Origin: Alphaproteobacteria bacterium
Lineage (GTDB): Bacteria; Pseudomonadota; Alphaproteobacteria; Caedimonadales; UBA9215
NCBI GenBank assembly: GCA_024281375.1
Contig: JAJSAD010000028.1
Span: 1-52,493, forward strand
DNA: 52,493 nucleotides
Direction: 5' to 3'
Each line of letters opens with the position of its first letter. Position 1 is the stretch's first letter. Below are positions 18,035 through 27,578 of this stretch, piece by piece. The translations under genes and the position numbers were made by a program. The notes beneath the pieces were generated by a model that was not told where the DNA came from, did no database searches, and saw only the letters and a list, made by a program, of their open reading frames with translations.

Positions 18035-18116
18035 ACAAAGTCAAAGTCTCGACATGTCGCGGGACGCACGTACTATAGCTACGTTTGCGTTTCCACGATT
18101 CTCACTTTGCCTTTGT
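18035..18116. repeat. Long imperfect palindrome (82 bp) between yfgM and yqaA-like gene
   Basis: The left arm ACAAAGTCAAAGTCTCG (18035-18051) is the imperfect reverse complement of the right arm CGATTCTCACTTTGCC plus TTTGT (18096-18116). Inner arms CGCACGTA and TACGTTTGCG also pair with a two-base bulge around CTATAG. A 10-bp perfect palindrome (CGACATGTCG, 18050-18059) is embedded. The block is visibly richer in GC than its flanks. It could form a long hairpin or cruciform and is unrelated to the two TATA-ended repeat families. It fills the centre of the 319-bp gap 17978-18296, in which I see no gene. Confidence 0.6.
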
Positions 18117-18296
18117 TTCATCCAAAACCGCTGCGCTTAGCTATTATGCAGAAGGTTCTTACAGGCCTCACTCTACCTGTAGAGATCCCAAAAATCAAGA
18201 GCAGCCAAAACTTAAGAGCAAAGTTTTATTGAAAATCGTCCCTAAACTATGCTATCAGAAGACATACTAACTTAATTTCCATACTAGGATAAGCTT

Positions 18297-18875
18297 ATGC
18301 TTCGTAAAAGTTACGACTGGATTCTCGCCCATGCTGGCACGCCAAAAGCGAGATGGATGCTTGTTGCCATCTCCTTTGCGGAGAGCTCTTTCTTTCCCCT
18401 TCCCCCGGACCCCTTATATATGGCCATGATTTTGGCACGGGTTGAAGATGCCTGGAAACTGGCCTTTATCTGCACCCTCAGCTCTGTTGTGGGGGGTATT
18501 TTAGGATATTATATTGGCTATGCCCTTTATGAAAGCATCGGTGAATGGATTATTGATACCTATCACCTCCAGAATGCCTTTGATAAATTTCAACATAGCT
18601 TTAATAAATACGGTTTCTGGATTATCGCCCTTAAAGGCCTCACGCCTATTCCTTATAAAGTTGTGACGATCTTTAGTGGGGTTACAGAAGTGGATATGGG
18701 GATTTTCCTTGGCGCCTCTATTGTGGCCCGAGGATTCCGTTTTTATATGGTTGCTGCTGTTTTAAAATACTGTGGACCTCAAATCCGAGATATAATTGAA
18801 AAGAATCTCACTCTAGTGAGTTTACTCATTCTTGGTGCCATTATCGGTGGATTCATTATTTTAGCCTACATCTAG
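18297..18875 (+). CDS. YqaA/DedA-like membrane protein (VTT domain)
   Basis: 192 residues with four or five transmembrane segments. It has the SNARE-associated/VTT features: 'SFFPLPPDPLYMAMIL' near residue 30, a glycine-rich 'VVGGILGYYIGYALY' and 'LKGLTPIPYKVVTIFSG' near 105 with the conserved proline-flanked helix. DedA relatives are linked to lipid-carrier recycling and membrane homeostasis; the YqaA branch is less well characterised. It stands alone ahead of the broken zinc-finger gene, with an AGGA site before the ATG. Confidence 0.8.
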   Translation: MLRKSYDWILAHAGTPKARWMLVAISFAESSFFPLPPDPLYMAMILARVEDAWKLAFICTLSSVVGGILGYYIGYALYESIGEWIIDTYHLQNAFDKFQHSFNKYGFWIIALKGLTPIPYKVVTIFSGVTEVDMGIFLGASIVARGFRFYMVAAVLKYCGPQIRDIIEKNLTLVSLLILGAIIGGFIILAYI

Positions 18876-18949
18876 CAACACACGACCTTGCCACAAAACC
18901 ACAAATCTCTTATAGTAAGAGTTGTGAATTTTGAGTTTAAAGTCTACCC

Positions 18950-19624
18950 ATGATTATTACCTGCCCTACCTGCTCTAAACGTTACCTTGTTGAGGATAAT
19001 TCCATCGATAAAACAGGGCGCCAAGTACAGTGTGTGGCATGTGATCATTCTTGGTTTTTTAAACCCACACCCGGCGCAAAGTAACTTGATCAGGTTCACC
19101 TCGATCTCATTGGTGTCAAATCATCAACCTATGACAATGCGAGCGGTATCAATCTGGGTTGGCTCCTCCTGTTTATCACCCTCTTTATTTTAGGTGTTGG
19201 TGCTTTTGTTGCCCGCCAACCGATTATGCAATTCTGGCCGACATCCCACATTTTTTATCAAACCATTGGCCTTGGCCCTTCTGCTTCTCAGGAAGGATTA
19301 CAGTTCGAAAATCTACGTCCGATGATTGAACCCACAGAAAAAGGTCAAAGACTCATGCTCACAGGAACTATCATCAATGAGGGCTCTGATGTCCGTGAAG
19401 TCGAAACGCTTAATATTATCGTTAAAGGAGATTGTACTTATGCAACGTGGTGGGAACGGACCTTGAACACCTACCTTAAACGCAATGCAAACGACCAATG
19501 CCGCCTTGAGAAATGGACCTATGAGCCCAGCGAATCTAAAATATATCCAGGCGAACGTGTTTCTTTTGAGACATCTTCTCCCACGTTTTTAAAAGGCGCA
19601 AAATCCATTCAAATTCAGTTTTAA
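18950..19624 (+). pseudogene. MJ0042 zinc-finger/DUF3426 protein gene with an in-frame TAA
   Basis: The ATG at 18950 starts an MJ0042-type zinc ribbon: CPTC near residue 5 and CVAC near residue 32. A TAA at 19082-19084 stops it after 44 codons. The same frame then runs open to 19624 with a membrane segment (GWLLLFITLFILGVGAFVA) and a DUF3426-like domain (about 100 residues, 'LTGTIINEGSDVREV', 'VKGDCTYATWWERTLN'). This is the normal order of the alphaproteobacterial family, so the stop splits one ancestral gene. No ATG, GTG or TTG lies between the stop and the membrane segment; the first ATG (19226) would omit it. Nonsense mutation, readthrough or a base-call error are possible. Confidence 0.75.
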
Positions 19625-19651
19625 CTCCTTCAAGAAAAGTACTCAGAAAAT

Positions 19652-20290
19652 ATGACAGCTAAAAAATTCTATATCGACCCCCATTCTCAGATTTTTGGAA
19701 CACAGAAAGGTGATCTTTCTACCTTTTACAAAGAAGAATTCCAAGAACACAAGCAAGTGGTTGAAGACACCCTTGCGTCCCTTGAAAAGGATTTTATTCA
19801 TCTTTATGATGTGTGTTTAGAGGCCATTAAAAAAGGCAATAAAATTCTCTTTTTTGGCAATGGGGGCAGTGCAGCAGATTCTCAACACCTCGCAACGGAG
19901 CTTACCATTCGCTATAAAGAAAATCGCCCCGCCATCCCAGCGCTCGCCCTCACAACAGACTCCTCAGCACTCACGGCAACACCCAATGATTTTTCCTTCG
20001 AGGTGATTTTCAGTCGACAAATAGAAGCCTTAGGTCAACCCGGAGATGTTGCTATTGGTATTTCGACTTCCGGTAAAAGCCCTAATATCATTAAGGCTCT
20101 TCAAGTTGCAAAAGAGCTCGATCTTATTCCCGTTGCTCTTTCCGGTAAGGGTGGTGGAGATCTTGTGGGCTTGGCTGACCCTCTCTTGATTGTCCCCTCC
20201 AATACCACCAGCCGCATTCAAGAAATGCATATTACCTTGGGGCAAATGTTATGTGGAGCCCTTGAAAAAGGCCTTGGCCTGGTAGAATAA
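19652..20290 (+). CDS. gmhA: Sedoheptulose 7-phosphate isomerase GmhA
   Basis: 212 residues, a SIS-domain protein. It shows 'ILFFGNGGSAADSQHLATEL' (the sugar-phosphate loop), 'ALTTDSSALTATPNDF' and 'GISTSGKSPNIIKAL'. It converts sedoheptulose 7-phosphate to D-glycero-D-manno-heptose 7-phosphate, the first step toward ADP-heptose for the LPS inner core. It is followed after 13 bases by hldE, which performs the next steps, so the two form one pathway unit. The N-terminus is about 15 residues longer than the E. coli enzyme, within family range. Confidence 0.93.
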   Translation: MTAKKFYIDPHSQIFGTQKGDLSTFYKEEFQEHKQVVEDTLASLEKDFIHLYDVCLEAIKKGNKILFFGNGGSAADSQHLATELTIRYKENRPAIPALALTTDSSALTATPNDFSFEVIFSRQIEALGQPGDVAIGISTSGKSPNIIKALQVAKELDLIPVALSGKGGGDLVGLADPLLIVPSNTTSRIQEMHITLGQMLCGALEKGLGLVE

Positions 20291-20303
20291 GAGGCAAAAT
20301 CAA

Positions 20304-21770
20304 ATGACTTCTCTGTCAATCTCCCTTCTTGATAAACTTAAAGATGTTCGTATCCTTTGTGTGGGAGACGTTATGCTAGACCGTTTTCTTTATGGAAAAG
20401 TTGACCGTATTTCTCCTGAAGCACCTGTCCCTGTTGTGCATATTTCCCAAGAAATCGAGATGCTGGGAGGGGCTGGAAATGTTGTGCAAAACATAACGTC
20501 CCTTGGAGCTTCCGTTGATTTTATTTCTGTTATTGGAGATGACCCCGCCGGACAAAAAGTCGATCAAATCCTAAGTGACCTTAAGACAGTTACCTCCTTT
20601 TTAGATAAACAACCTCACCAAGAAACAACCGTTAAAACCCGCGTCATTGGTGATCGTCAACAACTCGTGCGTATTGATCGTGAAAATTCCCTCACCCTTG
20701 ATACGACACAACAAGCAACTCTGTTTAAAACCATCGAAAAAAGTCTACCCACATGCCATGTCGTTATTTTATCGGACTATGGCAAAGGAGTCTTGAACCC
20801 AGCTCTTAATGCCAAAATTATAAGGGCTGCAAAAGCTCTTAATATCCCTGTGGTCGTTGACCCAAAAAGCACCAACTATACTGATTATGCGGGCGCTACC
20901 TTCATCACGCCGAACTTAAAAGAATTCCAAAATGCTTGCGCTACTAAGGTGCAGGGAGATGAAGCGATTTATCAAGCCGCTCGAACCCTTATGGCTGACC
21001 ATAACTTACAAGGCCTCTTGGTGACTCGAAGCCAAGATGGCATGAGTCTCATCGAAGAAAAATCTGATGCCCATATCACAACTCAGGCCCGGGAAATTTT
21101 TGATGTTTCTGGAGCTGGTGACACCGTCATTGCAACCTTTGCTCTTGCCCTTGGTGCTGGCCTTTCTTCCCTCGATGCTGCACAGCTTGCCAATATAACG
21201 GCTGGTATTGTGGTTGGAAAAATTGGGACAGCAACGGTCACCCCCCCGGAACTCTCAGAGGCTCTTAAAACCTCGAATTTTGACGAACCCCATAGCCATG
21301 ATGCCCACCCGACAACGTCTTGGAATGAAGCCCTCAACATTGTTTTGAAATGGCGTGCAGAGGGTAAAACCATTGGCTTTACCAATGGCTGTTTTGATAT
21401 TTTACATCCGGGTCACACAACTCTTCTAAAAAATTCAAAGGCACAATGCGATCGCTTGGTCTTAGGGCTGAATAGTGATGCGTCCGTTAGGAAACTGAAA
21501 GGACCCACCCGTCCTATTAATGATCAAAGTTCACGGGCTCATGTTTTAATGGCCCTTGAAAGCATAGACTTGGTTATTGTTTTTGATGAGGATACACCCC
21601 TTGAGCTTCTCAAGCATCTCAAGCCTGACCTTTTGGTGAAAGGCTCTGACTATACAATCGATCAGGTGGTGGGTGCCAAAGAAATCCAAGCCTGGGGCGG
21701 AAAGGTCTGTCTTGTGGACCTTGTCCCCGGACATAGCACCACCAATACGATCAAACGCGCCGCTCAATAA
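20304..21770 (+). CDS. hldE: Bifunctional heptose-7-phosphate kinase / heptose-1-phosphate adenylyltransferase
   Basis: 488 residues. Residues 1-320 are a PfkB/ribokinase domain with 'VGDVMLDRFLYGKVDRISPE', 'LGGAGNVVQN' and the catalytic 'FDVSGAGDTVIA'. Residues about 345-488 are a nucleotidyltransferase domain with 'GFTNGCFDILHPGHTTLL' and 'KGSDYT'. Both active sites look complete. The protein makes heptose 1,7-bisphosphate and later ADP-heptose; the intervening GmhB phosphatase is not in this window. A TATAGT repeat starts two bases after its TAA. Confidence 0.95.
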   Translation: MTSLSISLLDKLKDVRILCVGDVMLDRFLYGKVDRISPEAPVPVVHISQEIEMLGGAGNVVQNITSLGASVDFISVIGDDPAGQKVDQILSDLKTVTSFLDKQPHQETTVKTRVIGDRQQLVRIDRENSLTLDTTQQATLFKTIEKSLPTCHVVILSDYGKGVLNPALNAKIIRAAKALNIPVVVDPKSTNYTDYAGATFITPNLKEFQNACATKVQGDEAIYQAARTLMADHNLQGLLVTRSQDGMSLIEEKSDAHITTQAREIFDVSGAGDTVIATFALALGAGLSSLDAAQLANITAGIVVGKIGTATVTPPELSEALKTSNFDEPHSHDAHPTTSWNEALNIVLKWRAEGKTIGFTNGCFDILHPGHTTLLKNSKAQCDRLVLGLNSDASVRKLKGPTRPINDQSSRAHVLMALESIDLVIVFDEDTPLELLKHLKPDLLVKGSDYTIDQVVGAKEIQAWGGKVCLVDLVPGHSTTNTIKRAAQ

Positions 21771-21772
21771 AA

Positions 21773-21865
21773 TATAGTCCGTTCCAAAAAGGGTTTACTC
21801 TAAGTATCTGTTTTATAGGTGAAGAGCGCAATAATGATGTCTGGGGCTTTTTGAGAGTAACTATA
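21773..21865 (-). repeat. MITE-like repeat, family 2 (TATAGT), copy 1
   Basis: A 93-bp block bounded by TATAGTCCGTTCC and its inverted counterpart GAGAGTAACTATA. Read on the minus strand it starts TATAGTTACTCTCAAAAAG and continues CCCCAGACATCATTATTGC, matching copies at 30901-31006 and 35342-35415. The ends form an imperfect terminal inverted repeat. It lies immediately behind the hldE stop codon. The rest of 21866-21985 shows no gene. Confidence 0.65.
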
Positions 21866-21985
21866 GGAAGGTCTTAGATATCTCATTCATATTATAAAGG
21901 AATAGGTCAGGTGGTATTTTTCCTTTTTATTTTCCCTATTTTTTCACCAGGGATTACCATTCTACCAAGATTCCTATAAGTCCTT

Positions 21986-24310
21986 TTAAATACGGCATGC
22001 CCGGGTTGCAAAAGGGAGCATTTTGCTTTTATCATCTCCTTGCTCAACATGACGGGTTGCATCAACGGACGCAAAGGCTGTCATGTTCACAATACCGCGC
22101 ACCGTTGCAGCCGTTGTTAAAATATGTGCAGAGCTTGCAAAACCTAATAAAATGGGGCCAATGGGCTGGGCATCTGCGAGGGTTTTAACCAAATTAATAC
22201 TAATATTAGCCGTATCAATATTGGGCATCACAAGCATATTGGCTTGACCTTTTAGCTTCGAGTTAGGAAAGTTATCCTTGCGAATTGCCTCAATCAACGC
22301 CGCATCTCCGTGCATTTCACCGTCCACTTCAAGATCAGGTGCACACCGCTGAATAATCTCAACGGCCTCTCGCATTTTAAGACTTGTGGGGGTCGCACTT
22401 GTTCCAAAGTTTGAATGAGCCAAAAGAGCAATCTTAGGTTCCAGGCCAAATTGACGGACTTGTTCTGCTGCCAGTAGCGTAATTTCAGCAAGCTCCATGG
22501 CATTTGGATCCAAATTGACATACCCATCGGCAAAAAAGAAAATCCCTTTATTCATAGACATAATACTCACCGATGCTGCCGAGGTGACACCCTCTTTGAG
22601 AGCAATGATATCCTGAATCGTTTCGAGATGATGACGATAGCGACCAACAGCCCCACACAACATACAATCTGCATCTCCAAGGGTCACCATCAACGCTGCA
22701 ATGACAGAGTTGTTGGTGCGCACAACCGTCTTGGCAAAGTCTGGGGAGACTCCTCTCCGTGCCATTTTATCATGATAGGTTTGCCAATATTGTGTGAAAC
22801 GGGGGTCGTCTTCAGGGTCTACAAGATCAAGCTCCTTACCTAACCTCATGCGTAACCCAAGGTGCTCAATACGTGCCTCTATCACACGACGGCGCCCAAT
22901 TAAAATAGGTTGTCCAAGGCCCTCATCCAACACGATTTGTGCAGCTCGTAACACTCGTTTATCTTCACCATCAGCATAGGCAATGCGTTTTTTCTTTTCC
23001 TTCGCTTTAACAAAAATCGGCTCCATAGCAACGCTCGAGCGGTAAATATATTGGCTGAGGCGCTGCCGATAAGCAGCCATATCCTCGATAGGACGCATTG
23101 CAACGCCAGAGTCTTGAGCTGCCTTCGCAACGGCCGGGGCGATATTCATCATCAAGCGAGGATCTAGGGGCTTTGGGATAATATAATCGGGGCCAAATTT
23201 AAGGTCCTCAGCGGCATAAGCCTTAGCAACAATATCCGTTGCTTCCGCTTTTGCGAGCGCTGAAATCGCCTCGACACAGGCCACTTTCATCTCATCATTA
23301 ATACAAGTTGCCCCACAATCCAAAGCGCCTCGAAAAATAAAAGGGAAACACAAAACGTTATTCACCTGATTCGGGAAATCTGAGCGACCCGTTGCAACGA
23401 TGGCATCGGGACGCACTTTCTTGGCTAAATTAGGGTCAATTTCAGGATACGGATTAGCTAAGGCTAAAATCAATGGCTTTTTTGCAAATTTCTTAATCAT
23501 CTCTTCCGTTAGAACATTCCCCGCCGACAGCCCCAAAAAGAGATCAACTCCCTCAACAACATCTCCTAGTTTTCGGGCAGATGTGTCTTGAGCATAACGA
23601 CCTTTATATTTATCGACCTTCTCACGACCTTTATAAATAACGCCTTTTGCATCACATACCGTCACATTTTTGCGCTTTAATCCCATGGTGATAAGCAAAT
23701 CAAGGCAAGCCAAAGATGCAGCCCCGCCACCAGAAGCAACGACTTTAATATCTTGAATTTTTTTACCCACAACCTCAAGACCGTTACGTACCGCCGCCGC
23801 CACAATAATGGCCGTTCCATGTTGATCATCATGGAACACAGGAATTTTCATGCGTTCTTTAAGTTGACGCTCCACTTCAAAGCACTCTGGTGCTTTAATA
23901 TCTTCAAGGTTAATGGCCCCAAATGTTGGCTCTAAACTCGCAATAATATCCACCAATTTATCAGGGTCATTTTCATTGACTTCGATATCAAAAACATCAA
24001 TGCCCGAGAATTTTTTAAAGAGAACAGCCTTTCCTTCCATCACAGGTTTTGAGGCTAAGGGTCCAATATTCCCAAGGCCTAAAACGGCGGTCCCATTGGA
24101 AATCACCGCCACCATATTGCCGCGATTGGTATATTCAAAGACATCTGCTGGGTTTTTAGAAATTTCTTCACAAGGGGCTGCAACTCCTGGAGAATAGGCA
24201 AGGGACAGGTCTCGTTGGTTTGCCATAGGCTTCGTTGCTTGAATTTGGAGCTTCCCTTTACGGGGGGAACGGTGATACTCCAACGCACTATTGTAGAGAT
24301 TCTTATCCAT
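21986..24310 (-). CDS. maeB: NADP-dependent malic enzyme with phosphotransacetylase-like domain
   Basis: 774 residues. The N-terminal malic enzyme domain (about 10-400) shows '[11 protein letters not shown]', '[18 protein letters not shown]', 'FHDDQHGTA' and the NAD(P) loop '[13 protein letters not shown]'. The C-terminal half (about 430-770) is a PTA-like domain common to this class and usually regulatory. The enzyme decarboxylates malate to pyruvate. I used the ATG at 24310, with AGG about seven bases upstream; a GTG one codon earlier is less likely. The gene is monocistronic, facing hldE across repeat copy 1. Confidence 0.94.
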   Translation of the reverse strand: MDKNLYNSALEYHRSPRKGKLQIQATKPMANQRDLSLAYSPGVAAPCEEISKNPADVFEYTNRGNMVAVISNGTAVLGLGNIGPLASKPVMEGKAVLFKKFSGIDVFDIEVNENDPDKLVDIIASLEPTFGAINLEDIKAPECFEVERQLKERMKIPVFHDDQHGTAIIVAAAVRNGLEVVGKKIQDIKVVASGGGAASLACLDLLITMGLKRKNVTVCDAKGVIYKGREKVDKYKGRYAQDTSARKLGDVVEGVDLFLGLSAGNVLTEEMIKKFAKKPLILALANPYPEIDPNLAKKVRPDAIVATGRSDFPNQVNNVLCFPFIFRGALDCGATCINDEMKVACVEAISALAKAEATDIVAKAYAAEDLKFGPDYIIPKPLDPRLMMNIAPAVAKAAQDSGVAMRPIEDMAAYRQRLSQYIYRSSVAMEPIFVKAKEKKKRIAYADGEDKRVLRAAQIVLDEGLGQPILIGRRRVIEARIEHLGLRMRLGKELDLVDPEDDPRFTQYWQTYHDKMARRGVSPDFAKTVVRTNNSVIAALMVTLGDADCMLCGAVGRYRHHLETIQDIIALKEGVTSAASVSIMSMNKGIFFFADGYVNLDPNAMELAEITLLAAEQVRQFGLEPKIALLAHSNFGTSATPTSLKMREAVEIIQRCAPDLEVDGEMHGDAALIEAIRKDNFPNSKLKGQANMLVMPNIDTANISINLVKTLADAQPIGPILLGFASSAHILTTAATVRGIVNMTAFASVDATRHVEQGDDKSKMLPFATRACRI

Positions 24311-24386
24311 CACTTAACCTATCATAAACGTTATACTGGTTCAGTTTATCATAGAGGACCAAAAAACAACAGGCGTAAGGAAATCT

Positions 24387-26057
24387 CTAATCAAAGGCCG
24401 CAAGGCTTTCCTCTCTTTTTTCTAATACAGCAGGTAACCCCTTATTCCAGGGATTCCAGTATTGAAACCTTTCTAAATAACCTTCTGTTTTTTTCTTCAA
24501 TTGACTCATTAAGACTTCTCGGGCTTTACGCCACTTCTTAAGGTCTGTGCCCTCTGGGCATTCAGAGGCGAGAGCTGTCTGCATTCCTTTAAGAGTTGCA
24601 GGACCCGTAACACCAAACCAAGGTGTTGTGGTCTCCACACAGGGCACTAACGTTCTTAGAATAGGCAATTTTAACTCTAAAAGGGATTGTGTATTTTCCC
24701 TTAAATACGGGTGCCTCACAAGTAGCAATCCCTGGGCAGAAAAGGCATCTAATGCGTTACTTATAAAGTCTACATAGATTTCTGAAAAAGCAGAAACATC
24801 TTTTTGAGCCTTCATAAAAATGGGATTAAAATGAAGTGTTTTGTCAAAAGCCTCTTCTCTGGTTAAGTCCGTTGTACTTGGGTCCAATACAAAAGGTTCC
24901 AAGGCCTCAAAGCGTAATCTCTGATACTCAAATTCTTCCTCTGACCCTTCCTCTAAGCCTGTTATTTTCATACTCTTCATCATTGCCTCTACAGTGAAAT
25001 AGGCTTCCATGATCATATGGTGGATAGTCAACATCTTTAAGCGTAGAGGGGCACGTCGCTCATCGGGGGTTAAGTCTAAATCTGGTTTTGATTCCTCCTC
25101 CTCAAGATTTTCAACCACAAATTCAACAAATTCTTCCTCCCATTCCTCCATCGCCCCATCAGAAAACAACGCAAAAAGATCAGCGGTAAATTTTGACAAA
25201 AATGTCCCAAGATCCCTAACAGAGTCAAGAAGTGTTGTCGCCTGGGGGGCCGTTAACTTTTCACCCTTTGCTAATTGAAACCAACCTCTAAAGGTCGTCT
25301 CGAACCACTCTGTCGGACTCTCACCATGGTCTCGTATAAAATCAACGTTGTCCTCTGCATAAGGAATAACAAAGCGTTCTTTTAACGACTCTACCCAGGC
25401 TGGAAAATGCTCTACCAAGGCATCAGGAGACAGAGGCGCACTTTCAAGGTCTTGTAACAAGCTCTCTCTGCCTAGATCTTTTAAAAGAGCTTTAAAACGG
25501 GCATGGGCCAAAAGGGCTTGAGGATTTTTTGCAATCACAGCAGTTCTTAAAGAAATGAAATAAGGACGCAAACCCTCTCTCTTAATGTCTTTATCAGCCG
25601 GAAAGAGAAACGGTTCAATTATCTTCCCCTCATCATCTAAAATGTGAACAGTGTCTTTGATCTCACCCGGCTTAAAAATCACATCTTCGGTGGTCATGAA
25701 ATTATCTGGCACAGGAGATTCCACGAGAGCCTCTACGGAAAAAATTTTCAAAAATTCATCCCAGGGATCTAAGGCGACATCAACGTCAACATCAACTTCG
25801 ACAACAACTATCTCTTCTTCCCCTTCATCCCCTAGAACAACAGGCGGAGGCAGAACCTCTTCGTCCTCTCCTCCTTCTACTTCAAGGTGCACAGCTCCTG
25901 TTCTAACAACAGCGGATAAATCAATAACGGGACTTCCAGAAAGAGAAACACTCGCCCCGGCAGTAAATACAGCTCTCGCCTTTTGAAGAGAAAAACTCAC
26001 CCCGAACACAGCAAAAAAGATAATGGACCAATATAGTGTTTGTCGACAAAGAATCAA
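24387..26057 (-). CDS. Large secreted protein of unknown function
   Basis: 556 residues from a TTG at 26057, supported by GGGAGGA seven bases upstream; no other start fits. Residues 1-30 are a signal peptide with an Ala-x-Ala-like end (KARAV). Residues about 60-95 are an acidic stretch with Glu/Asp/Val runs (VEVDVDVDV). The rest is mostly helical and acidic, with two cysteines near the C-terminus ('LVPCVETT', 'LASECPEG'). I recognise no domain. Repeat copy C lies 24 bases upstream of the start, so the promoter must be within or beyond that element. An exported structural protein or effector are both possible. Confidence 0.65.
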   Translation of the reverse strand: MILCRQTLYWSIIFFAVFGVSFSLQKARAVFTAGASVSLSGSPVIDLSAVVRTGAVHLEVEGGEDEEVLPPPVVLGDEGEEEIVVVEVDVDVDVALDPWDEFLKIFSVEALVESPVPDNFMTTEDVIFKPGEIKDTVHILDDEGKIIEPFLFPADKDIKREGLRPYFISLRTAVIAKNPQALLAHARFKALLKDLGRESLLQDLESAPLSPDALVEHFPAWVESLKERFVIPYAEDNVDFIRDHGESPTEWFETTFRGWFQLAKGEKLTAPQATTLLDSVRDLGTFLSKFTADLFALFSDGAMEEWEEEFVEFVVENLEEEESKPDLDLTPDERRAPLRLKMLTIHHMIMEAYFTVEAMMKSMKITGLEEGSEEEFEYQRLRFEALEPFVLDPSTTDLTREEAFDKTLHFNPIFMKAQKDVSAFSEIYVDFISNALDAFSAQGLLLVRHPYLRENTQSLLELKLPILRTLVPCVETTTPWFGVTGPATLKGMQTALASECPEGTDLKKWRKAREVLMSQLKKKTEGYLERFQYWNPWNKGLPAVLEKREESLAAFD

Positions 26058-26080
26058 GACAAATCCTCCCTATTAAAAGC

Positions 26081-26229
26081 TATACCCTCCTCTTTCAACC
26101 TGTGGCCAAGTCTCTTTATTGGCAAAACGGCGACACATCCCAAAGTCATAATGTCCTCACGTATAAAGTAGACGCTCCGGGAGCTCTGGTCTGGTTTTAA
26201 AACTCACACGTCGAAACTGAATAGGTATA
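26081..26229 (-). repeat. MITE-like repeat, family 1 (TATACC), copy C (reverse)
   Basis: A 149-bp copy of the element at 668-817, in the opposite orientation and differing from it at only a few positions. It begins TATACCCTCCTCTTTC on the plus strand and ends CTGAATAGGTATA. It lies immediately upstream of the large secreted gene (start 26057) and downstream of the O-antigen ligase gene. The remaining bases to 26339 show nothing recognisable. Confidence 0.75.
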
Positions 26230-26339
26230 TTATGTAGAGGGTTTTTCAAAAGGGTCAAGGAGTATTTTCTATCTGAATTTCTACAATCTGAACTTCCCTC
26301 ATATTTTTTACTAATACCAATTACTGAAAGTACTGTCCT

Positions 26340-27545
26340 TTAAAGGGCGCTTTTTTTATGTCTTTGGATGATGATAATGAAGAGGATGGTCATTGCCCCA
26401 AGCCAGGTGATCCACCACTTATGCCAGATGCTATGGGAAAGGCTCAGAATAACAAAATTCACAATAGCAAAAAATAATGCCCAGGCTGTGGCTAAGGGAC
26501 TCTCTAATTTTGCAATGGCCCGGAAGGCAAAAAAGTGAAGGGCCGCTAAAATAACGGCACCAACGGCTCCCATTTCGAGCCACACTTGCATGATATGATT
26601 ATGGGGGTGTGAGGGGAAAATGTTCTGAGCATCAGCAACAAGCAGATTTTGTGTAGGGAAGCCCCTTGATGTTGTCGCCCCCCAGCCAAGAAATGGTTTT
26701 TCCCAGATATTTGTTGTAATAAATTCCCAGATATAGAGTCGATGGGCAAAAGAACTCAAAAAAGGCATATTCCATATAGCGCTGATGTCCAAAGTAGGAA
26801 TAATTAGATGAAAAAACAGAGGTAGAATAAGACATATAAAAGCGGAAAAATAAGCTAAAACCATAGGAATAAATCGTGAGTAGCGATAGCTTAATCCGGC
26901 GGCAACACTGGCAATTATTATCCCTAGTAAACCCGCCAAATAATCTATTTTATAGGATAAAAAGAAAAGAACCCCTAGCAAGATAAGAGGTAGGAATTTC
27001 TTTTTGTATGTTAAGTGAAGATAGGCAATAACAGGAATCGTGAGGGTTAGGAGAAGAGTCACATTGGGTTTAAGGGTGCTCCACGAATATCCAGAAAGGG
27101 TTTTCAAGGTACCCAAGCCAAGGGTTTGTAAGAAGAGAACAACGCTGCTTAGTAATATAAGGGGGGGGAGCGTTCTCATAAAAAAGGTAAACAGGTCTTT
27201 GCTCCAGGATCGTAAGTGGGTGACAAGAACGGCAAACAATAAGAGAGTGGCGCCAAAGGAAAGAGAGGCTCTGAAGGTTTGGGAAGGGTTAAGAGACCAG
27301 AAAGAGGTGATAAAAGACCAAGCTAAAAATATTTCTAAGAGGATGAATCCCGGATGTTTTAGGACTTTCCAAAGTTCTTTAAAAAATGCTTTTGTCGGTG
27401 GGGTAAAGGCCATTAAGGTAACACCAATTCCCCAAAGAACAGCCACGCTAAAATGTCGTAAGGAAACAAGGGTTGCAAAGGTCGCCAGCATAAAAAAGAT
27501 AATAAAGAATTGCTGTGGGCGGCTGAAGGTTTTAAAGTAACTCAT
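26340..27545 (-). CDS. O-antigen ligase / Wzy-type polysaccharide membrane protein
   Basis: 401 residues with about ten to eleven transmembrane segments. A large loop near residues 280-330 carries 'PFLGWGATTSRGF' and 'HPHNHIMQVWLEMG', the hallmark of the Wzy_C/WaaL superfamily with its conserved His-Asn-His. It would attach lipid-linked glycan to lipid A core (WaaL) or polymerise repeat units (Wzy). The nearby WecA/MraY-like transferase and heptose genes favour an LPS role. Sequence alone does not separate ligase from polymerase. It is transcribed divergently from ygfZ, 33 bases apart. Confidence 0.8.
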   Translation of the reverse strand: MSYFKTFSRPQQFFIIFFMLATFATLVSLRHFSVAVLWGIGVTLMAFTPPTKAFFKELWKVLKHPGFILLEIFLAWSFITSFWSLNPSQTFRASLSFGATLLLFAVLVTHLRSWSKDLFTFFMRTLPPLILLSSVVLFLQTLGLGTLKTLSGYSWSTLKPNVTLLLTLTIPVIAYLHLTYKKKFLPLILLGVLFFLSYKIDYLAGLLGIIIASVAAGLSYRYSRFIPMVLAYFSAFICLILPLFFHLIIPTLDISAIWNMPFLSSFAHRLYIWEFITTNIWEKPFLGWGATTSRGFPTQNLLVADAQNIFPSHPHNHIMQVWLEMGAVGAVILAALHFFAFRAIAKLESPLATAWALFFAIVNFVILSLSHSIWHKWWITWLGAMTILFIIIIQRHKKSAL

Positions 27546-27578
27546 TATTAGTTTTTACTCATTCATTAGGAATTATGT

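Noticed and set aside
10514-19624. Genome-wide reassignment of TAA as a sense codon
   Set aside because: Many intact genes here end with TAA followed closely by another gene (for example hldE, gmhA, cheY), so TAA clearly works as a stop; only leaky or erroneous stops remain possible.
27040-27540. 166-residue basic ORF on the plus strand inside the O-antigen ligase gene
   Set aside because: Composition mirrors the hydrophobic reverse strand; no family resemblance or ribosome site.
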